A stretch of DNA of 6,123 nucleotides from Deltaproteobacteria bacterium (lineage in GTDB: Bacteria > Desulfobacterota > Desulfobacteria > Desulfobacterales > C00003060): NCBI GenBank assembly GCA_003647435.1, contig QMMV01000135.1, positions 1 through 6,123 of the forward strand, read 5' to 3'. The notes beneath the pieces were generated by a model that was not told the origin of the DNA, ran no database searches, and was given only the letters and a program-made list of their open reading frames with translations. Shown in pieces: positions 5,389 to 6,123 of the stretch. Numbering within the stretch: the first letter of the stretch is position 1; each line of letters begins with the position of its first letter. The position numbers were made by a program, and so were the translations under genes.

Positions 5389-5613
5389 TCATTTTTCCGG
5401 AATACACTGTATCTGTATGCCCCACCACTGTTCTTTCTGGGATTTTCCTAAATCCTTCTTGCAAGCCGGCCCTTTGTAGCGGTACCAGCTGAACAAGAGG
5501 TGGTTCCAGTTCTTGTAGACAGTATCATGCTGCCAGAATTCAGATTGTTTTGCTGCCGTACCACATCCTGAAAGAAACAAGCCAAATATTAACAAGAAAC
5601 ATACCTTTTTCAT
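5389..5613 (-). CDS. Small lipoprotein, function unknown
   Basis: A 74-residue precursor with a classic lipoprotein signal: MKK, a hydrophobic stretch (4-14) and the lipobox LSGC with the acylated Cys at 17. The mature part of 58 residues is rich in aromatic residues (EFWQHDTVYKNWNHLLFSWY at 25-44, WWGIQIQC at 63-70) and carries two further cysteines, C51 and C70, that could form a disulfide. Small lipoproteins with a similar HDT/S-x-Y-K-N-W-x-H-x-x-F-S pattern and a late WWG occur, as I recall, in sulfate-reducing bacteria without known function. The ATG overlaps the stop of the upstream gene as ATGA, and GGGAGG (5623-5628, minus strand) lies 9 bases before it. Translational coupling is likely. 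The residue after Cys17 is Gly, so outer-membrane sorting is plausible but unproven. Confidence 0.85.
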   Translation of the reverse strand: MKKVCFLLIFGLFLSGCGTAAKQSEFWQHDTVYKNWNHLLFSWYRYKGPACKKDLGKSQKEQWWGIQIQCIPEK

Positions 5614-6107
5614 GAGCCGGCGCCTCCCTTCGCTGCGCCACCAACCTGCTTGTTCCTAATCTGATAACCGTCCCTTGCCTGTAAAGTACAGCCTACGCAA
5701 GAGGAGGACAAGGCAGACTTTTTCAGATAATCGTCCAGCGCCGCATGCAACGTGTCAACCGCCAGTTTCGCGCAATGCAGATGATCGCTTGGAAGCCCGC
5801 CAACAAATTCACATATATCATCCGCATCGATGTCTGCAACTTCTTCCGCTGTTTTGCCGGTTGCCAAAGTTACAGCAGCATATATGCAATTGTAACTATG
5901 GGCACATCCATCCGTCCAATGGGAAGTTTTTGCAACCTTACCGTCCCTAAATACGAGGCGTACTTCCATGGTATCTTTACAACTGCCGGTTATGCGTGCT
6001 TTTCCATCAGGATTCTCGATGTGCGGATTAAGCCAGTAATGAACAAGAAACCAGGCCACAACAACAACTATGAGAACCAAGATCCCAATAACAGGGTTAA
6101 AGGACAT
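5610..6107 (-). CDS. Membrane-anchored IscU/NifU-N-like Fe-S scaffold protein
   Basis: A 165-residue protein. Residues about 6-25 are one hydrophobic membrane helix with no cleavage motif. Residues about 40-130 match the IscU/NifU N-terminal scaffold domain: GSCKDTMEV (41-49), HWTDGCAHSYNC (63-74), GKTAEEVADIDADDICEFVGGLP (84-106) and HLHCAKLA (109-116). All IscU cluster ligands have a counterpart: C37/D39/C63/H105/C106 become C43, D45, C68, H111 and C112. The LPPVK chaperone motif of IscU is replaced by LPSDH. Extra cysteines C74, C99 and a C-terminal C137-V-G-C140 pair are not part of the standard domain. The tail after 150 is Gly/Ala/Lys-rich and looks disordered. GAGGG (6116-6120, minus strand) lies 8 bases before the ATG. 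The N-terminal end has no charged side chains and Lys/Arg follow the helix, which weakly favours a cytoplasmic scaffold domain. No cysteine desulfurase or other isc/nif gene is in view. Confidence 0.83.
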   Translation of the reverse strand: MSFNPVIGILVLIVVVVAWFLVHYWLNPHIENPDGKARITGSCKDTMEVRLVFRDGKVAKTSHWTDGCAHSYNCIYAAVTLATGKTAEEVADIDADDICEFVGGLPSDHLHCAKLAVDTLHAALDDYLKKSALSSSCVGCTLQARDGYQIRNKQVGGAAKGGAGS

Positions 6108-6123
6108 TGTCTTTACCCTCTTA

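Noticed and set aside
5675..5950. Plus-strand frame opposite the IscU-like gene
   Set aside because: It is antisense to the cysteine motifs of the scaffold gene, and its His/Arg/Pro-rich translation is typical of a shadow frame.

Overview
The window reads as ordinary bacterial chromosome of moderate GC content. It most resembles a Desulfobacterota (former Deltaproteobacteria), probably a strict anaerobe. That placement is an inference from three things: a NifX/NifB-type cofactor-binding protein, a membrane-tethered IscU/NifU-like protein followed by a small lipoprotein of a style I associate with sulfate reducers, and a sigma-54-like element. There is no rRNA, tRNA, CRISPR array, insertion sequence or other mobile element.

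Region by region. (1) 1-124 is a regulatory stretch. It has a sigma-54-like -24/-12 element pointing left out of the window and a sigma-70-like promoter pointing right, with an operator-like palindrome over the right-facing -10. (2) 155-1907 is a two-gene operon: a two-helix K+ channel with a cytoplasmic RCK (TrkA-N plus TrkA-C) module, then a stand-alone cyclic-nucleotide-binding protein without a DNA-binding domain. Together they look like a potassium channel whose nucleotide sensor is carried on a separate polypeptide. (3) 1933-2367, convergent on the minus strand, is a Fur-family metal-dependent repressor with a good promoter and a Fur-box-like site over its -10. (4) 2368-2681 is a 314-base divergent intergenic region holding both promoters, two palindromic elements and a long, foldable leader. 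(5) 2682-5291 is a rightward operon: NifX/NifB-like protein, complete transketolase, and a 42-residue arginine-rich protein. (6) 5389-6107 is a leftward pair with a 4-base ATGA overlap: a membrane-anchored IscU/NifU-N-like scaffold followed by a small lipoprotein.

How the genes relate. The channel and its partner would set K+ flux in response to a nucleotide or ion ligand. The Fur-family protein, the NifX-like protein and the IscU-like protein point to metal and Fe-S handling, but they sit in separate transcription units and no shared regulon can be shown here. Transketolase supplies the non-oxidative pentose phosphate pathway. The least ordinary items are the split channel/sensor pair, the membrane-tethered Fe-S scaffold with its extra CxxC, and the small basic protein behind transketolase.
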